NCBI GenBank assembly: GCA_029251085.1
Contig: JAQXDZ010000061.1
Location: 1 to 64,000, forward strand
Direction: 5' to 3'
From: Mariniblastus sp.
GTDB lineage: Bacteria; Planctomycetota; Planctomycetia; Pirellulales; Pirellulaceae
DNA length: 64,000 nucleotides
A model generated the notes under the pieces. It did no database searches, was not told the origin of the DNA, and saw only the letters and a list, made by a program, of their open reading frames with translations. Position numbers and translations under genes: made by a program. Positions 17,858 to 27,951 of this stretch are shown here, piece after piece (position 1 is the first letter of the stretch; each line of letters starts with the position of its first letter).

Positions 17858-18664
17858 CTATTTCGGGAAATTTTTGAGGAAATCATCTAACGACGCGCCG
17901 TCTTCGCGCTCCGGCCGCTCTTCTGGCGGGCTCTCTGAAAATTCAGCAGACCGAGAAGGTTCGTTTTGATCGTCCGAACTAAATTGAAACACAGAGCTGT
18001 CGGTAAGCGTCTCTCGCCCAACAAAACTATCAGCAGTGTCAGACGGGACATTGGTGCCGCTCGGCTCCTCAAACAAAGCCGGATCCGTCGGCTGGCTTGC
18101 AACGATTTCAGCAGGTTCGGCAACTTCAGCAACCGGAAGAGAAGCGGCCAGTGGCAGCTTGCTTAGCGAACCACTTCCAAGCTGATGTGCTGACGCCAAT
18201 GGAATCGGCTCCACCACGTGAGGCGAATCCTCTGTGGAGGTTACGGGCAAACCAACCTTGGCTGGCTCATTGAATACGACCTCTTCAACGACCGGAATTG
18301 CGGCGGTCTCTGATTGACTAACAAAATCGGCAAGCGTTTCGTCCGCAGCAGGACTGATCGCCGCAGGCCCTAATTCATACACAGCACGAAACGTAATATT
18401 GCCCAGCGTCAGCAACTGATCGGGATCGAGAGGCTGATCACACTCAATTCGGGTATTGTTGAGATAGGTTCCGTTAAGAGATCCTAGGTCTCGGACAAAA
18501 AGCCGCCCGCTTTGCTCGTAGATTTCTGTGTGCTTCCGACTAACTAACGCATGAGGAACCGTGAGACCAGCCTCTTTTCCCCGACCAATCACGACCGGAA
18601 GGTCCAGACTCACTTCTGCTTTCTTAGCATCACCACCGACTACTACGAGTTTGGCTTCGAGCAT
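17858..18664 (-). CDS. FHA domain protein with long disordered tail
   Basis: A 268-residue protein. Residues 1-95 form an FHA domain that binds phosphothreonine: VVIGRGKEAGL, LVSRKHTEIYEQ, RDLGSLNGTYLNN and FRAVYEL are all in place, including the Arg, Ser-x-x-His and Asn residues of the binding loop. The remainder (about 100-268) is acidic, rich in Pro/Ala/Ser/Glu and probably disordered, ending in DGASLDDFLKNFPK, which could be a short docking helix. It is upstream of the sigma-factor gene with a gap of about 230 bases. It may be the adaptor of a Ser/Thr kinase pathway; no kinase is in the window. Confidence 0.88.
   Translation of the reverse strand: MLEAKLVVVGGDAKKAEVSLDLPVVIGRGKEAGLTVPHALVSRKHTEIYEQSGRLFVRDLGSLNGTYLNNTRIECDQPLDPDQLLTLGNITFRAVYELGPAAISPAADETLADFVSQSETAAIPVVEEVVFNEPAKVGLPVTSTEDSPHVVEPIPLASAHQLGSGSLSKLPLAASLPVAEVAEPAEIVASQPTDPALFEEPSGTNVPSDTADSFVGRETLTDSSVFQFSSDDQNEPSRSAEFSESPPEERPEREDGASLDDFLKNFPK
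18142..18160 (+). repeat. Dispersed short repeat inside the FHA gene
   Basis: AAGCGGCCAGTGGCAGCTT, identical in inverted orientation to 17293-17311. It falls in the disordered part of the FHA protein. Confidence 0.7.
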
Positions 18665-19165
18665 ATATGTTCCTAAATATCCAACAATTGATGTTCAAAC
18701 GTCGCTGCAGAATCATACCCTAGAAATCGTAAAACTAAGAATCATTTCCATGGCCGACCTGCTGAAAAACCACATTGGCAATCACCGCTCCATTAGGAGG
18801 AGATATCGGAGCAATGCCCATCTTAAGGGATTCGAGGCAAGGATCAAATGACGAATTTCCAGATTCTTTACCCTGGGATTGCAGTGCATTGCCAGCAAGC
18901 AAAAAACGTTGAATAAAATCTGCCTAAAATTCACAGCTGAGAGATAGCCGCCAGAAAACAACAAACTTGGAAAAATCCGAGTTTATTGCTACCTAAGGCT
19001 GGATGATCGTCAAAATAAAAGCCGAAAGTCATGAAATAAATGGCTTTCAGGCCGTTTGATGGCGTGGGACGCAGTAGCACTTGCGGCACTCATTTTCCCA
19101 CGTATAATCCGAGCTTGCAGAATTTGGATCCCGCAAGGATTCAAAATCAACTGGAATGGATTAAT
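18665..19165. other. Intergenic region upstream of tRNA-Gly
   Basis: About 500 bases. No credible protein gene; the only clear signal is the promoter at 19081-19108. Confidence 0.6.
19081..19108 (+). promoter_or_regulatory. Sigma-70-like promoter of tRNA-Gly
   Basis: TTGCGG (19081-19086), a 16-base spacer and a perfect TATAAT (19103-19108). Transcription would begin near 19115, about 50 bases before the tRNA. Confidence 0.75.
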
Positions 19166-19591
<426 letters not shown>

Positions 19592-21052
19592 GTGAATACT
19601 GAGACTATTGAAACTGAAGAAAAAGAAAAACTGGATCTTGCCGTTGAGGTCAAAGAAACAAGTGCCTGCGAACGTCACGTCACTGTTACGGTTCCACGCT
19701 CGGACATCGAAAAGTATTTCGATAAACAGTTCGACGAACTTGTCCCCCGCGCTGAAGTGCCTGGCTTCCGCGTCGGCAAAGCACCTCGCCAATTGGTCGA
19801 GAAAAAGTTTCGCAAACAACTCACTGGCCAAGTGAAGGGCTCTATCTTGATGGATAGCCTTTCTCAGGTAAGCGATTCACAGGATTTTTCTGCGATCAGT
19901 GAACCGGATCTTGATTTTGAGCAGGTCGTCATTCCAGAAGAGGGTGATCTAACCTACGAATTCAATATCGAGGTTCGACCTGAGTTTGACCTTCCTGAAT
20001 GGAAAGGCCTCTCTCTTGAAAGACCTGAACGCGAATTCACAGACGAAGACATCGATACACACATCGGTAATCTCTCGCAACAGTTCTCCGATCTAGCTCC
20101 CGTCGACGAAGCCGTTCAGGCCGGCGACCATGTCGTTTGCAATATCACGAGCCGGTTCGAAGGCACCGAACTCAACACCAACGAAGAACAGTTAATCCAG
20201 GTTCGGCCAACGCTCAGTCTCTCTGACGCTACGATCGAAGACTTTGAGAAGCTGATGATTGGTGCCAAGGCCGAAGACACCAAAACCGCAAATGTCGAGA
20301 TCAGCGAACATGCTGAGAACGAGGATCTTCGCGGAAAAACAGTCGAAGTCGACTTCGAAGTCCTCGACGTCAAACGAGTTGAGAGCAAAAATCCTGAAGA
20401 AATCGCGACCCAACTCGGCCTTGAGTCTGTCGACAAATTAAAAGAGCTCGTTCGCTCATCAATGGAAGAACGGCTTCAGTATGCACAACGCGAAACAATT
20501 CGAGATCAAATTAGCAAAGTTCTAACCGAGTCGGCTGACTGGGAATTGCCACCGGATCTCTTACGTCGCCAATCCGGCCGCGAACTCGATCGAGCCGTTA
20601 TGGAAATGCGATCGAGCGGATTCTCAGAGCAAGAACTCGTTGCTCGTGAAAATACGCTTCGAAAAAACATCCTCGAGAAGACCGAAACGCTCCTCAAAGA
20701 GCACTTCATTCTTGAGCGAATCGCTGAACAGGAAACGGTTGAAGACGAACCACAAGATTACGAGATTGAAATTGCTCGAATTGCGATGCAGCAAAACGAT
20801 TCACCGCGAAGAGTTCGTGCCAAACTCGAACGAGCAGGCCAGATGGACTCATTGCGAAACATGATCATCGAGCGAAAAGTCATTGATCTCATCACAGAGA
20901 GTGCCAGCTTCAAAGGCACCGACTACGAAACCAATGAAAAAGCTGACTCTTCAGCATTGACTTATTTTGCTGCTGGCCGCAAAGGAAGCATTCCAGAAGC
21001 TAAATACGACGGCGGAGACGCTGAACCTATTCCCGGCATGAAGAAGGACTAA
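19592..21052 (+). CDS. tig: Trigger factor, ribosome-associated chaperone/PPIase
   Basis: A 486-residue trigger factor. The N-terminal ribosome-binding domain carries the signature GFRVGKAPRQLVEKKF (about residues 57-72). The FKBP-like PPIase domain (about 160-250) reads AGDHVVCNITSRFEG and ends KTVEVDFEVLDVKRVE. The C-terminal helical arm follows. It starts with GTG at 19592, with AAGGA about 9 bases upstream. The C-terminal end (ALTYFAAGRKGSIPEAKYDGG) extends beyond the usual length of about 430. It lies upstream of two clpP genes, an arrangement common in bacteria (tig-clpP-clpX), although clpX is not here. A perfect hairpin lies downstream. Confidence 0.96.
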   Translation: MNTETIETEEKEKLDLAVEVKETSACERHVTVTVPRSDIEKYFDKQFDELVPRAEVPGFRVGKAPRQLVEKKFRKQLTGQVKGSILMDSLSQVSDSQDFSAISEPDLDFEQVVIPEEGDLTYEFNIEVRPEFDLPEWKGLSLERPEREFTDEDIDTHIGNLSQQFSDLAPVDEAVQAGDHVVCNITSRFEGTELNTNEEQLIQVRPTLSLSDATIEDFEKLMIGAKAEDTKTANVEISEHAENEDLRGKTVEVDFEVLDVKRVESKNPEEIATQLGLESVDKLKELVRSSMEERLQYAQRETIRDQISKVLTESADWELPPDLLRRQSGRELDRAVMEMRSSGFSEQELVARENTLRKNILEKTETLLKEHFILERIAEQETVEDEPQDYEIEIARIAMQQNDSPRRVRAKLERAGQMDSLRNMIIERKVIDLITESASFKGTDYETNEKADSSALTYFAAGRKGSIPEAKYDGGDAEPIPGMKKD

Positions 21053-21462
21053 CCCCTTCACCGCTCACGCAGGGCAGTGACCAGGCCTCCACGCCGGAGC
21101 GCTGAATTGATTAAATGACACCCAATGGATGCCAAGTGGCATCCATTGGCTCGTTATTGAGCAAAAATTGCCAGCGACAACGGTGAACCAATCTTTTCTT
21201 TGCCCCGTATTCCTGTGGGTTCGAAATCACAATTCGGTCACGTCGCGAGAGCGTCCCTAAAATATCCGCTAAATGCCAAGAGTGTGTCCACCGAAACGGT
21301 ATCTCACCTTGTCTCCGTTTTAGATTCTCGATAGCTTAAATACTCGGCTAAACGAAAGAACCCAAACTGAATCCGAACGAGAACCGTTTTAAGGAACTTG
21401 TTCATCAGTCCATTTAGCCGGAACCACGCAAACCAATCATTACGCTTGTAAAGGACTTTGTC
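21053..21462. other. Intergenic region between tig and clpP
   Basis: About 410 bases with the hairpin at 21122. A TTGTCT-N17-TAGCTT candidate near 21310-21340 is weak. No CIRCE-type repeat was seen. Confidence 0.4.
21122..21149 (+). terminator. Perfect 12-base hairpin downstream of tig (no T-run)
   Basis: CCAATGGATGCC (21122-21133), loop AAGT, GGCATCCATTGG (21138-21149). The stem is perfect but only CTCGTTATTG follows, so it is a weak terminator or a 3' stabilising hairpin. Confidence 0.55.
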
Positions 21463-22155
21463 TTGAACGGCATTTCACAAACTAAAAACGGATCAGTCAT
21501 GAGTAACTTCGGTTCAACCACGGGATCAGTTATGCGGGATCCACTTTCCGAAATACAAAATTCATACTCCACAGCCTCGTACCAACGCCAGCGTCAAATG
21601 ACTCTTGGCGATCTGCTCCTGGAAAACCGAATCGTTTTCCTACAGGGCGAGATCCACACGGGGAATGCCAATGAATTAGTCATGAAATTGCTTTATCTGC
21701 AAAGCGAAAACAAGAAAAAGCCAATTAACTTTTATCTTAACTCTCCCGGCGGTGACGTTATTGCCACGATGGCAATTTACGATGTGATGCAGATCATGTC
21801 CTGCCCAGTCGCAACGTTCTGCGTTGGCCAAGCGGCAAGCGGCGCTGCGGTCCTGCTCGCCGGCGGAACCAAAGGCCAACGATTCTGCCTGCCCAACTCG
21901 AGGGTCATGATTCACCAGCCCCACGGTGGCGTTGGCGGTCAGGTAAGCGACATTGAAATTCAAGCCGATGAAATTCTTCGAAACCGAACCGTGCTCAACG
22001 AAATCCTCGCCAAGCACACAGGGCAAACAGTAGAGAAAATTGCTGAAGATACCGATCGCGACTTTTTCCTTACCGCCGAACAAGCCAAAGCCTACGGCGT
22101 GGTTGACGAAATCACGATTCGCAAAGGCACCGAAGACGAAGACGACGACGATTAA
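21463..22155 (+). CDS. clpP: ATP-dependent Clp protease proteolytic subunit (first paralogue)
   Basis: A 230-residue ClpP. The catalytic triad is in place: S126 in GQAASGAAV, H151 in MIHQPHGG, D200 in DTDRDFF, with the same spacing as the E. coli enzyme. The N-terminus is about 30 residues longer than usual and the C-terminus is very acidic (EDEDDDD). It starts with TTG at 21463, supported by AAGGA 7 bases upstream; ATG codons at residues 13 and 24 are alternatives. The second clpP follows 131 bases downstream. Paired ClpPs can form mixed tetradecamers; here that is an inference from adjacency. Confidence 0.95.
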   Translation: MNGISQTKNGSVMSNFGSTTGSVMRDPLSEIQNSYSTASYQRQRQMTLGDLLLENRIVFLQGEIHTGNANELVMKLLYLQSENKKKPINFYLNSPGGDVIATMAIYDVMQIMSCPVATFCVGQAASGAAVLLAGGTKGQRFCLPNSRVMIHQPHGGVGGQVSDIEIQADEILRNRTVLNEILAKHTGQTVEKIAEDTDRDFFLTAEQAKAYGVVDEITIRKGTEDEDDDD

Positions 22156-22286
22156 TTTCAAAACAATTCAAATCCAGTCGACCATTGAATTTCATAACAT
22201 TGGACGACTGTGCCGACCTCGCGTCGACACTCACTATAGATTTTAAATTTCATTCATATTCAAACGGTCAACCGGAGTAGAAGATT

Positions 22287-22880
22287 ATGTCATACGTTCC
22301 CTACGTGGTCGATAATTCAGGTCGCGAAGAACGGGTTTACGACATCTACAGTCGACTTTTAAGGGACCGCATCATTTTTCTCGGCCAACAAGTAACCGCT
22401 GATCTGGCGAACTCGTTGGTTGCACAAATGCTGTTCCTGCAATCAGAAGATCCAAAAAAAGATATCCACCTTTATATCAACTCCCCCGGGGGAAGCGTCA
22501 CAGCAGGACTTGCGATCTACGATACGATGCAATTCATCTCGTGTGACGTCGCAACCTACTGCCTCGGCCAAGCCGCATCGATGGGCGCAATGCTATTGAC
22601 CGCCGGAACAGCCGGCAAGCGATACGCGTTGCCTAACGCAAGCATCATGATTCACCAACCGCTTGCTGGAATGCAGGGCACCGCGGAAGAAATCATGATC
22701 CACCGAAAGGAACTTCGTCGGGTCAAGGAACGGCTGAATCTCCTTCAAGTAAAACACACAGGTAAAACACTTGAAGAAATCGAAGCCAACACAGATCGTG
22801 ATAACTTCATGACTGCCGAAGAAGCGCAGGAATTCAACTTGATCGACCAGGTCGTAACAAGCCTCGGCGAAACCCAGTAA
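22287..22880 (+). CDS. clpP: ATP-dependent Clp protease proteolytic subunit (second paralogue)
   Basis: A 197-residue ClpP of standard length. The triad S98 ([11 protein letters not shown]), H123 (MIHQPLAG) and D172 (NTDRDNF) is intact, as are the IYDTMQFI and [14 protein letters not shown] segments. It is closer to the canonical ClpP sequence than its upstream neighbour. The start ATG is well placed, with GGAG about 9 bases upstream. An OsmC-family gene follows 13 bases downstream, so the two are probably co-transcribed. Confidence 0.96.
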   Translation: MSYVPYVVDNSGREERVYDIYSRLLRDRIIFLGQQVTADLANSLVAQMLFLQSEDPKKDIHLYINSPGGSVTAGLAIYDTMQFISCDVATYCLGQAASMGAMLLTAGTAGKRYALPNASIMIHQPLAGMQGTAEEIMIHRKELRRVKERLNLLQVKHTGKTLEEIEANTDRDNFMTAEEAQEFNLIDQVVTSLGETQ

Positions 22881-22893
22881 AGCAAAGACTCTC

Positions 22894-23319
22894 ATGGCAC
22901 ACCAGTATTCAGTCAGCGCTTCTGCAACACCGGAACAACTCGTCGACTTAACCGCCGACGGGCTTCCCACGTTGGTATCCGGACCACCTACCGAATTCGG
23001 TGGCTCCGGCAACGAATGGTCTCCCGAAGACCTGCTTGTCGCTGCAGTCGCCGACTGTTTTACATTGTCGTTTAAAGCCATCGCCACCGCCTCACGATTT
23101 TCTTGGACGGCACTGCAATGCGATGTTACCGGGACGCTTGATAAAGTTGACCGGGGGATGCAATTTACCGAGATGAAAATCCTTGCAAATTTGACAATCC
23201 CCGCCGACGCAGACGCCAACCGGGCAGAACGTCTATTGGAAAAGGCCGAGCACGCCTGCTTCATTACTAACTCCTTGAATTTTGCAGCCACGCTCGAAAT
23301 TCAAGTAACAGCGGGTTAG
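22894..23319 (+). CDS. OsmC/Ohr family protein
   Basis: A 141-residue OsmC-superfamily protein, a family of thiol peroxidases that detoxify organic hydroperoxides. The two reactive cysteines are seen in AVADCFTLSF (about residue 52) and AEHACFITNSL (about 120). The GGSGNEWSPEDLLVAA segment is typical of the family. It starts 13 bases after the second clpP. It resembles the broad OsmC (YhfA-like) branch more than Ohr. The link with clpP suggests a stress operon. Confidence 0.88.
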   Translation: MAHQYSVSASATPEQLVDLTADGLPTLVSGPPTEFGGSGNEWSPEDLLVAAVADCFTLSFKAIATASRFSWTALQCDVTGTLDKVDRGMQFTEMKILANLTIPADADANRAERLLEKAEHACFITNSLNFAATLEIQVTAG

Positions 23320-23509
23320 TCACAGTCGGAAAACGACGTCTGCAATTGCTCAACGTGGAATAAGTCGCGTTTGGTGCTAGCTGTTGCCGGACAAGCAGTC
23401 TCGGATTAGGCCCGTGAATAACCGCTTGGGCACGAATTGGGATTGATGCCACTCAGAGAAATCATCTAAAGACAGTCTTTCGATTTCTCTCTTATGAGGC
23501 ATTTTAGCG

Positions 23510-24547
23510 ATGCGCCTGTTTTTCTTGGCAATAAGCTGTTCATTTTTAGCGGTTGGCTGTCGGTCTTACCCGACCAACCAAAAGGAAGTTGTTGAACTGC
23601 GCCAGGAAATTCTTGACTGGCAAGAAGACTCTTATATGAATGAGTCAGAATCGGATCGCTGGAAGAATAAATTCGCCGATCTGAATCAGGAATTCGACAG
23701 GCTAAATGAGGAATACGACAAAGCGAACGCCGAATTAAGTGAACTAAAAAAACAAAACAACGAACCGGAAAACGACGCTCCTCAGCCAGAGGAAATACCC
23801 AATCAAAATAAAACGGGGCAAAGCGACACGACTCAACCCCGACCGGACAATGCGACGATCGGCCAAGTTGCCTATAACGCTGCAGTCCCCACGCCGGCAC
23901 CGCCCGAGCCTGCACTCAAAATAAAAACAGCCGATTCCATTTCCGTATACTCGCCACCGACGACCGGAATCAATCTCGATAAAATCGACGGCGATGAGGG
24001 GGTTGAAATTTTCATCACGCCTCAAGACGACACAGGAGAAACCGTCCACTCCGATGGCGAACTTACGGTCAGCTTGATTGATCCAACGGCATCCCCCGAC
24101 CGCCAAAGAATCGGACTATGGAAGTTTGTATCCGAGGAAACAAAATTATTTTTTGCAAAGGATCCATCGGGCGAAAGAGGAATCCTGTTGCACCTTCCCT
24201 GGGAACAGTCGATTCCGACCAACAGTTCGCTGGATTTACACGTACGACTCGTGACACCCGACGGTCGCACTTTAAAAACAAAACATCAACTCACCATTAC
24301 TCCGCCCGAGGCAGGATACTCGGTGGACAATTCAGAGATTCGTCGCTGGACGCGTGAAGATGCCCGCTGGCTTCCTGCTTTCGATGAATCCGAGGTCATC
24401 GAACAAACTCGGATAGCTTCCAAGTCAACTCCTGACGAGGTTTGGAAACCGAGCAAAAAGCGACCCGCCGTGATCGAGAAATCGAAGGCCAAAAACTCAC
24501 CTCCGGCGAGGCCCTCCAAACCGGTTTGGAGCCCCATTCGGGACTAG
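23510..24547 (+). CDS. Lipoprotein with coiled coil, unknown function
   Basis: A 345-residue protein with a lipoprotein signal (MRLFFLAISCSFLAVGC, Cys17). Residues about 23-85 are a strongly charged coiled coil (KFADLNQEFDRLNEEYDKANAELSELKKQ), followed by a Pro/Asn/Gln-rich linker and a beta-rich domain (about 150-270; DGELTVSLIDPT, SSLDLHVRLVTPDGRTLKTKHQLTI). The end is basic and proline-rich and may contact peptidoglycan. GAGG lies about 10 bases before the ATG. I do not recognise the family. It is convergent with the 24578-26851 gene. Confidence 0.7.
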   Translation: MRLFFLAISCSFLAVGCRSYPTNQKEVVELRQEILDWQEDSYMNESESDRWKNKFADLNQEFDRLNEEYDKANAELSELKKQNNEPENDAPQPEEIPNQNKTGQSDTTQPRPDNATIGQVAYNAAVPTPAPPEPALKIKTADSISVYSPPTTGINLDKIDGDEGVEIFITPQDDTGETVHSDGELTVSLIDPTASPDRQRIGLWKFVSEETKLFFAKDPSGERGILLHLPWEQSIPTNSSLDLHVRLVTPDGRTLKTKHQLTITPPEAGYSVDNSEIRRWTREDARWLPAFDESEVIEQTRIASKSTPDEVWKPSKKRPAVIEKSKAKNSPPARPSKPVWSPIRD

Positions 24548-24577
24548 CGGAAACCGTTCGAAAAACCGCACCAAGAA

Positions 24578-26851
24578 CTAGCGTCGGTTCATCAATTTCC
24601 GATTGGTGCTGGTTCGGAAAATATCCAGCACGGTCTCTTGAGCCGTTTTGGCTTCTCGGTCATCGACCGAAACAGCGAGCCAGCCGTCGGAAACGGAGAG
24701 TTGTGAAATTTCAAGCTGACTCGTATCAATTCGCTGAGCGATCTTTTCGGGCAATGAGGCGACCGAATATTCTTTTTTAAATAAGACTTTCATGACGGTA
24801 CTGATCGCCGCTTTGTCACCAAACCGAAGTCGCTTTCCACGAATACGCGTACCGTCGTCGTTTTGCTGCAATTGAATCTTCATTCCATCTCTGACAAATC
24901 GGTAGGCGGCGGTGAGAGAGACGTTTTTCCAAACTTTCCCCTTCTCGCCAATTTTCAACGACCTCAGATTAAGGGTTACCCGCAGTTGGTCTTCCTGAAA
25001 CTCAACTAGGATCGGATCGAAATAGGCAAACCCAATTTCAGCGTGCCGGTCACTTTCCGCACGCGGCTCGGTAGAATTTTCCGCACCTACAAACTCCTTG
25101 AGATGCGTTACTAATTCATCAACCGTAAATTTATTACCGTTGAGGCCAATTCGGGAAATCGCATTGTTGATCGCTGACTGGTGTAACTGGAAACTCATTA
25201 AGCTGGTTGCACTGTCCAACGGCCTCGCTGTATTAGCCGCCATTTGGTCGCGTCCACCGATCCGGTAGCGCACCACCATCTGGTCCTCCGTTGTCGATAA
25301 CTGCTTGGGCTCCGGCTCCAAATCCATTCCAAACAATGGCTGGAACAGCTTTGTGTAGGCCAATTCGCGAACGACCTGCAACTGTTCACCAATCTGTACC
25401 CGCATCTGTTCCTCTACAGACGATTCCACCGTCTGCTTGTACATTCGATCGGTTTCTGATGCCTCTCGTTTCAAGTTGTTCTCAGCAATATTCCGAGCTA
25501 TTTTGCCCAGAATTGGGTGGTTATCCCAGCCAGATTCCACTCCTACCAACGACTGCTTTGCTTTCGCGCGAGCATAAGGATCTCCGACAGCTTCAATGCC
25601 TTCCTCGTTGATCATTATATTTTGGAAGACCTCAAAATTAGCCTTGCCGAGATTCGTCAACTTGAAGACCCGTGTTTTTGCCTCGGTGTCTGTCTGGACA
25701 TCACCGCGAGTTTCTACATTCAATTGAATTTGCGAATCATCAGGAATCAAATTAATACGGAGTTGATTGGAGATCAGGCTCTTGCCAAAGACGCGTGCGC
25801 CCTTAATTCTCTGATTCACTGGCTGTTCGATTTCCGGAAGCTTAGGAAGCAACCGATTGAGAAAACGCTCAGAAAACGCTAACCGAATATTCGCATTTCG
25901 GTAATGCGTTTCAATCGATTTCGCCATTGCGATCTCATTTGGCTTTTCAGACCATAACAAATTTTGATATTGGTCATTTAAATAATAACCGGTCAAAGAA
26001 GATGGATTGGATTCATAATTTTCAATTCGACGAAGCAATTCCATTTCATCAAATGGCAACGTTGCGATATCCTTCAACAATTGAAGCGAGTAGGGGCTGA
26101 TTACGCTAATCACATAACTGGCCTGCTCCTTATCAAGGACAGGGGAATAAATCCTCGCCAAAACTTCCCGGGCCGCAGTTCTAATTTTAGAGGATTCAGG
26201 CGAAGCGTTCGCCATCGCCAACTCAAGTGACTCCAACATCAAATAATCACGCCAAACTGGATCAATGTTGCTGGCAGCCAAATCATCTCGCAACCTCTGT
26301 TGCGAAACAGACCCTGTTCCGAATGAATGGGTAACCGCCTGCTGGTCGGCCTCAAGCTGCCCCTTCGAATCTAAAATCGTATTCCAAATCGCGAGCCGTC
26401 GGTTGATTCGATAGGATAGCCGAGCAATATCGCAATAATCGTACTGCGTCTCCGGCGAATTTTCGCATCGTTCACGAACAACCTCAGAAATATCTGTCGC
26501 GAGGACTGCTTGCGTTTCCAACCGCTCGTAAAGCTTACGAGTCTGATCAGAACTCAATTTTTCCTGGGACAACTGGCCAAGTAGGGCGAGTGTCTCCGAG
26601 GACCACGAATCTAATTCGGGAATGGAAGCAAGCGATTCAATCTGCTGAATTAACGCAACAGTGGAGGGACGGTAATTCCGTAGTTCACTTTGAAACGTTA
26701 CCCAAACAGGCCCGCCTTCATTCGCTAACGAAGCTGTTTCATCATTAAAATGAGCATGCTGAGCCGACTGCCTTGCCAGACCTTTGCTGGTCATTCCAAC
26801 GGTGGCAAACAGAAGACCGAGAAACGCATTCCTTGCGAATCGAGTAAGCAT
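24578..26851 (-). CDS. Large secreted protein of unknown function
   Basis: A 757-residue protein. The signal peptide is MLTRFARNAFLGLLFATVGMTSKGLARQ. The N-terminal half is helical with paired Cys (RCENSPETQYDYCDIARLSYRINRRL, about residues 130-150) that could form a disulfide. The C-terminal half alternates beta strands (LRINLIPDDSQIQLNVETRGDVQTDTEAKTRV around 375-410 and LRVTLNLRSLKIGEKGKVWKNVSLTAAYRFV around 620-650). No catalytic motif was recognised. It is probably periplasmic or outer-membrane associated. Confidence 0.7.
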   Translation of the reverse strand: MLTRFARNAFLGLLFATVGMTSKGLARQSAQHAHFNDETASLANEGGPVWVTFQSELRNYRPSTVALIQQIESLASIPELDSWSSETLALLGQLSQEKLSSDQTRKLYERLETQAVLATDISEVVRERCENSPETQYDYCDIARLSYRINRRLAIWNTILDSKGQLEADQQAVTHSFGTGSVSQQRLRDDLAASNIDPVWRDYLMLESLELAMANASPESSKIRTAAREVLARIYSPVLDKEQASYVISVISPYSLQLLKDIATLPFDEMELLRRIENYESNPSSLTGYYLNDQYQNLLWSEKPNEIAMAKSIETHYRNANIRLAFSERFLNRLLPKLPEIEQPVNQRIKGARVFGKSLISNQLRINLIPDDSQIQLNVETRGDVQTDTEAKTRVFKLTNLGKANFEVFQNIMINEEGIEAVGDPYARAKAKQSLVGVESGWDNHPILGKIARNIAENNLKREASETDRMYKQTVESSVEEQMRVQIGEQLQVVRELAYTKLFQPLFGMDLEPEPKQLSTTEDQMVVRYRIGGRDQMAANTARPLDSATSLMSFQLHQSAINNAISRIGLNGNKFTVDELVTHLKEFVGAENSTEPRAESDRHAEIGFAYFDPILVEFQEDQLRVTLNLRSLKIGEKGKVWKNVSLTAAYRFVRDGMKIQLQQNDDGTRIRGKRLRFGDKAAISTVMKVLFKKEYSVASLPEKIAQRIDTSQLEISQLSVSDGWLAVSVDDREAKTAQETVLDIFRTSTNRKLMNRR

Positions 26852-27073
26852 CGAACAGTGATCTCCGAGAAACCGGCGGCTAAACCGTACTGGACGGGAT
26901 AAAATGGGCTATTTAGCTCATCGGAGGCTCAGTCCAGCAAAGTCAAACTGTAATCCCTAAAGAAGCAGGGGATTTCTCTTCAACCGAATCGAAAAATTAA
27001 AACTTTGTCGGTTATTTGGGTAGTTCAGGCAAAAATGGACTGCCTTCCCCCACAAGGACTGAATCAGTCCCCT

Positions 27074-27751
27074 CTAAGTCGTTTCATCCAACGTGCCGTT
27101 ACTGCCTGAATCCCGCTCACGCCGGACGGCAACGAGCGCTGGCGAGTACTTGCGGACAAACCACGATTGAGGCTCTGGCAGCAGTTCAGGGTCAAATCGA
27201 CTGTCCGATTCAACCACAAATACGCTTTCGGGAGGCGCGATCTTCATTAAGCTCTCGACCATCCCGACAATTTCCATTGGCTTGTCAACGTACAGTGCGT
27301 ACGGAGGGCAGCAAAATACCACCCATGGTTCGGACGGCCACAATTCCGGGCTTTTGAGAAACTGCCTTACCCAGAAAAACGTATCCGACGAATTAACGTC
27401 AACCGACAGGTTGGGATCAAGGCTTAGAACATTTTCGCGAATAATCCGTACGGTAGGAAAGTGACGCTCCACGAAGATGCATTTGGAGGCACCGCGGCTG
27501 AGCGCTTCCAACCCCATCGCTCCAGTACCCGCGAATAGGTCAAAAACTGTTTTGCCTTTCACCCAGCCACCGACGAGGTTGAAAACGGCCTCGCGCGTAT
27601 GGTCTTTCATGGGTCGCGTCACCGGATCACCGGAATAATCGATTAATCTCCCCCGAAAGGAACCACCGACAATTCTTAACTTCCCATGTCCCGCCTCAGC
27701 GCGATTGGAATTCCATTTCGCCAGATTTTTTCCGCGCTTGAACCTTGGCAT
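27074..27751 (-). CDS. rsmD: 16S rRNA m2G966 methyltransferase RsmD, variant motif IV
   Basis: A 225-residue RsmD-like SAM-dependent methyltransferase. Typical features: LRIVGGSFRGRLI, the RPMKDHTREAVFNLV segment, SAM motif I VFDLFAGTGAMGLEALSRGA, then the acidic VE after the next strand. Motif IV, normally DPPY, reads CCPPY (FCCPPYALY); the Asp that usually contacts the target amino group is replaced by Cys. An alternative reading is a related methyltransferase with another target. The extra N-terminal 20 residues are basic. It is divergent from the cyclophilin cluster. Confidence 0.85.
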   Translation of the reverse strand: MPRFKRGKNLAKWNSNRAEAGHGKLRIVGGSFRGRLIDYSGDPVTRPMKDHTREAVFNLVGGWVKGKTVFDLFAGTGAMGLEALSRGASKCIFVERHFPTVRIIRENVLSLDPNLSVDVNSSDTFFWVRQFLKSPELWPSEPWVVFCCPPYALYVDKPMEIVGMVESLMKIAPPESVFVVESDSRFDPELLPEPQSWFVRKYSPALVAVRRERDSGSNGTLDETT

Positions 27752-27951
27752 CGAAGTTTTCTTTTAAGGGAAAGTCTGGAATACGGTCTAAAAGTTGTCG
27801 AACCGCTATACTATGATTGATAAACCTGAAATACCAGTCGAAAATCGGAGTTTCAGACGCGGGTTTACCATTTCTGTAATCCACCTGCCGTCCGCGCCCA
27901 GTAAGCCGACCCGTTATTCGCTAATCCCAATTAATCAGAGCAACTACAATT

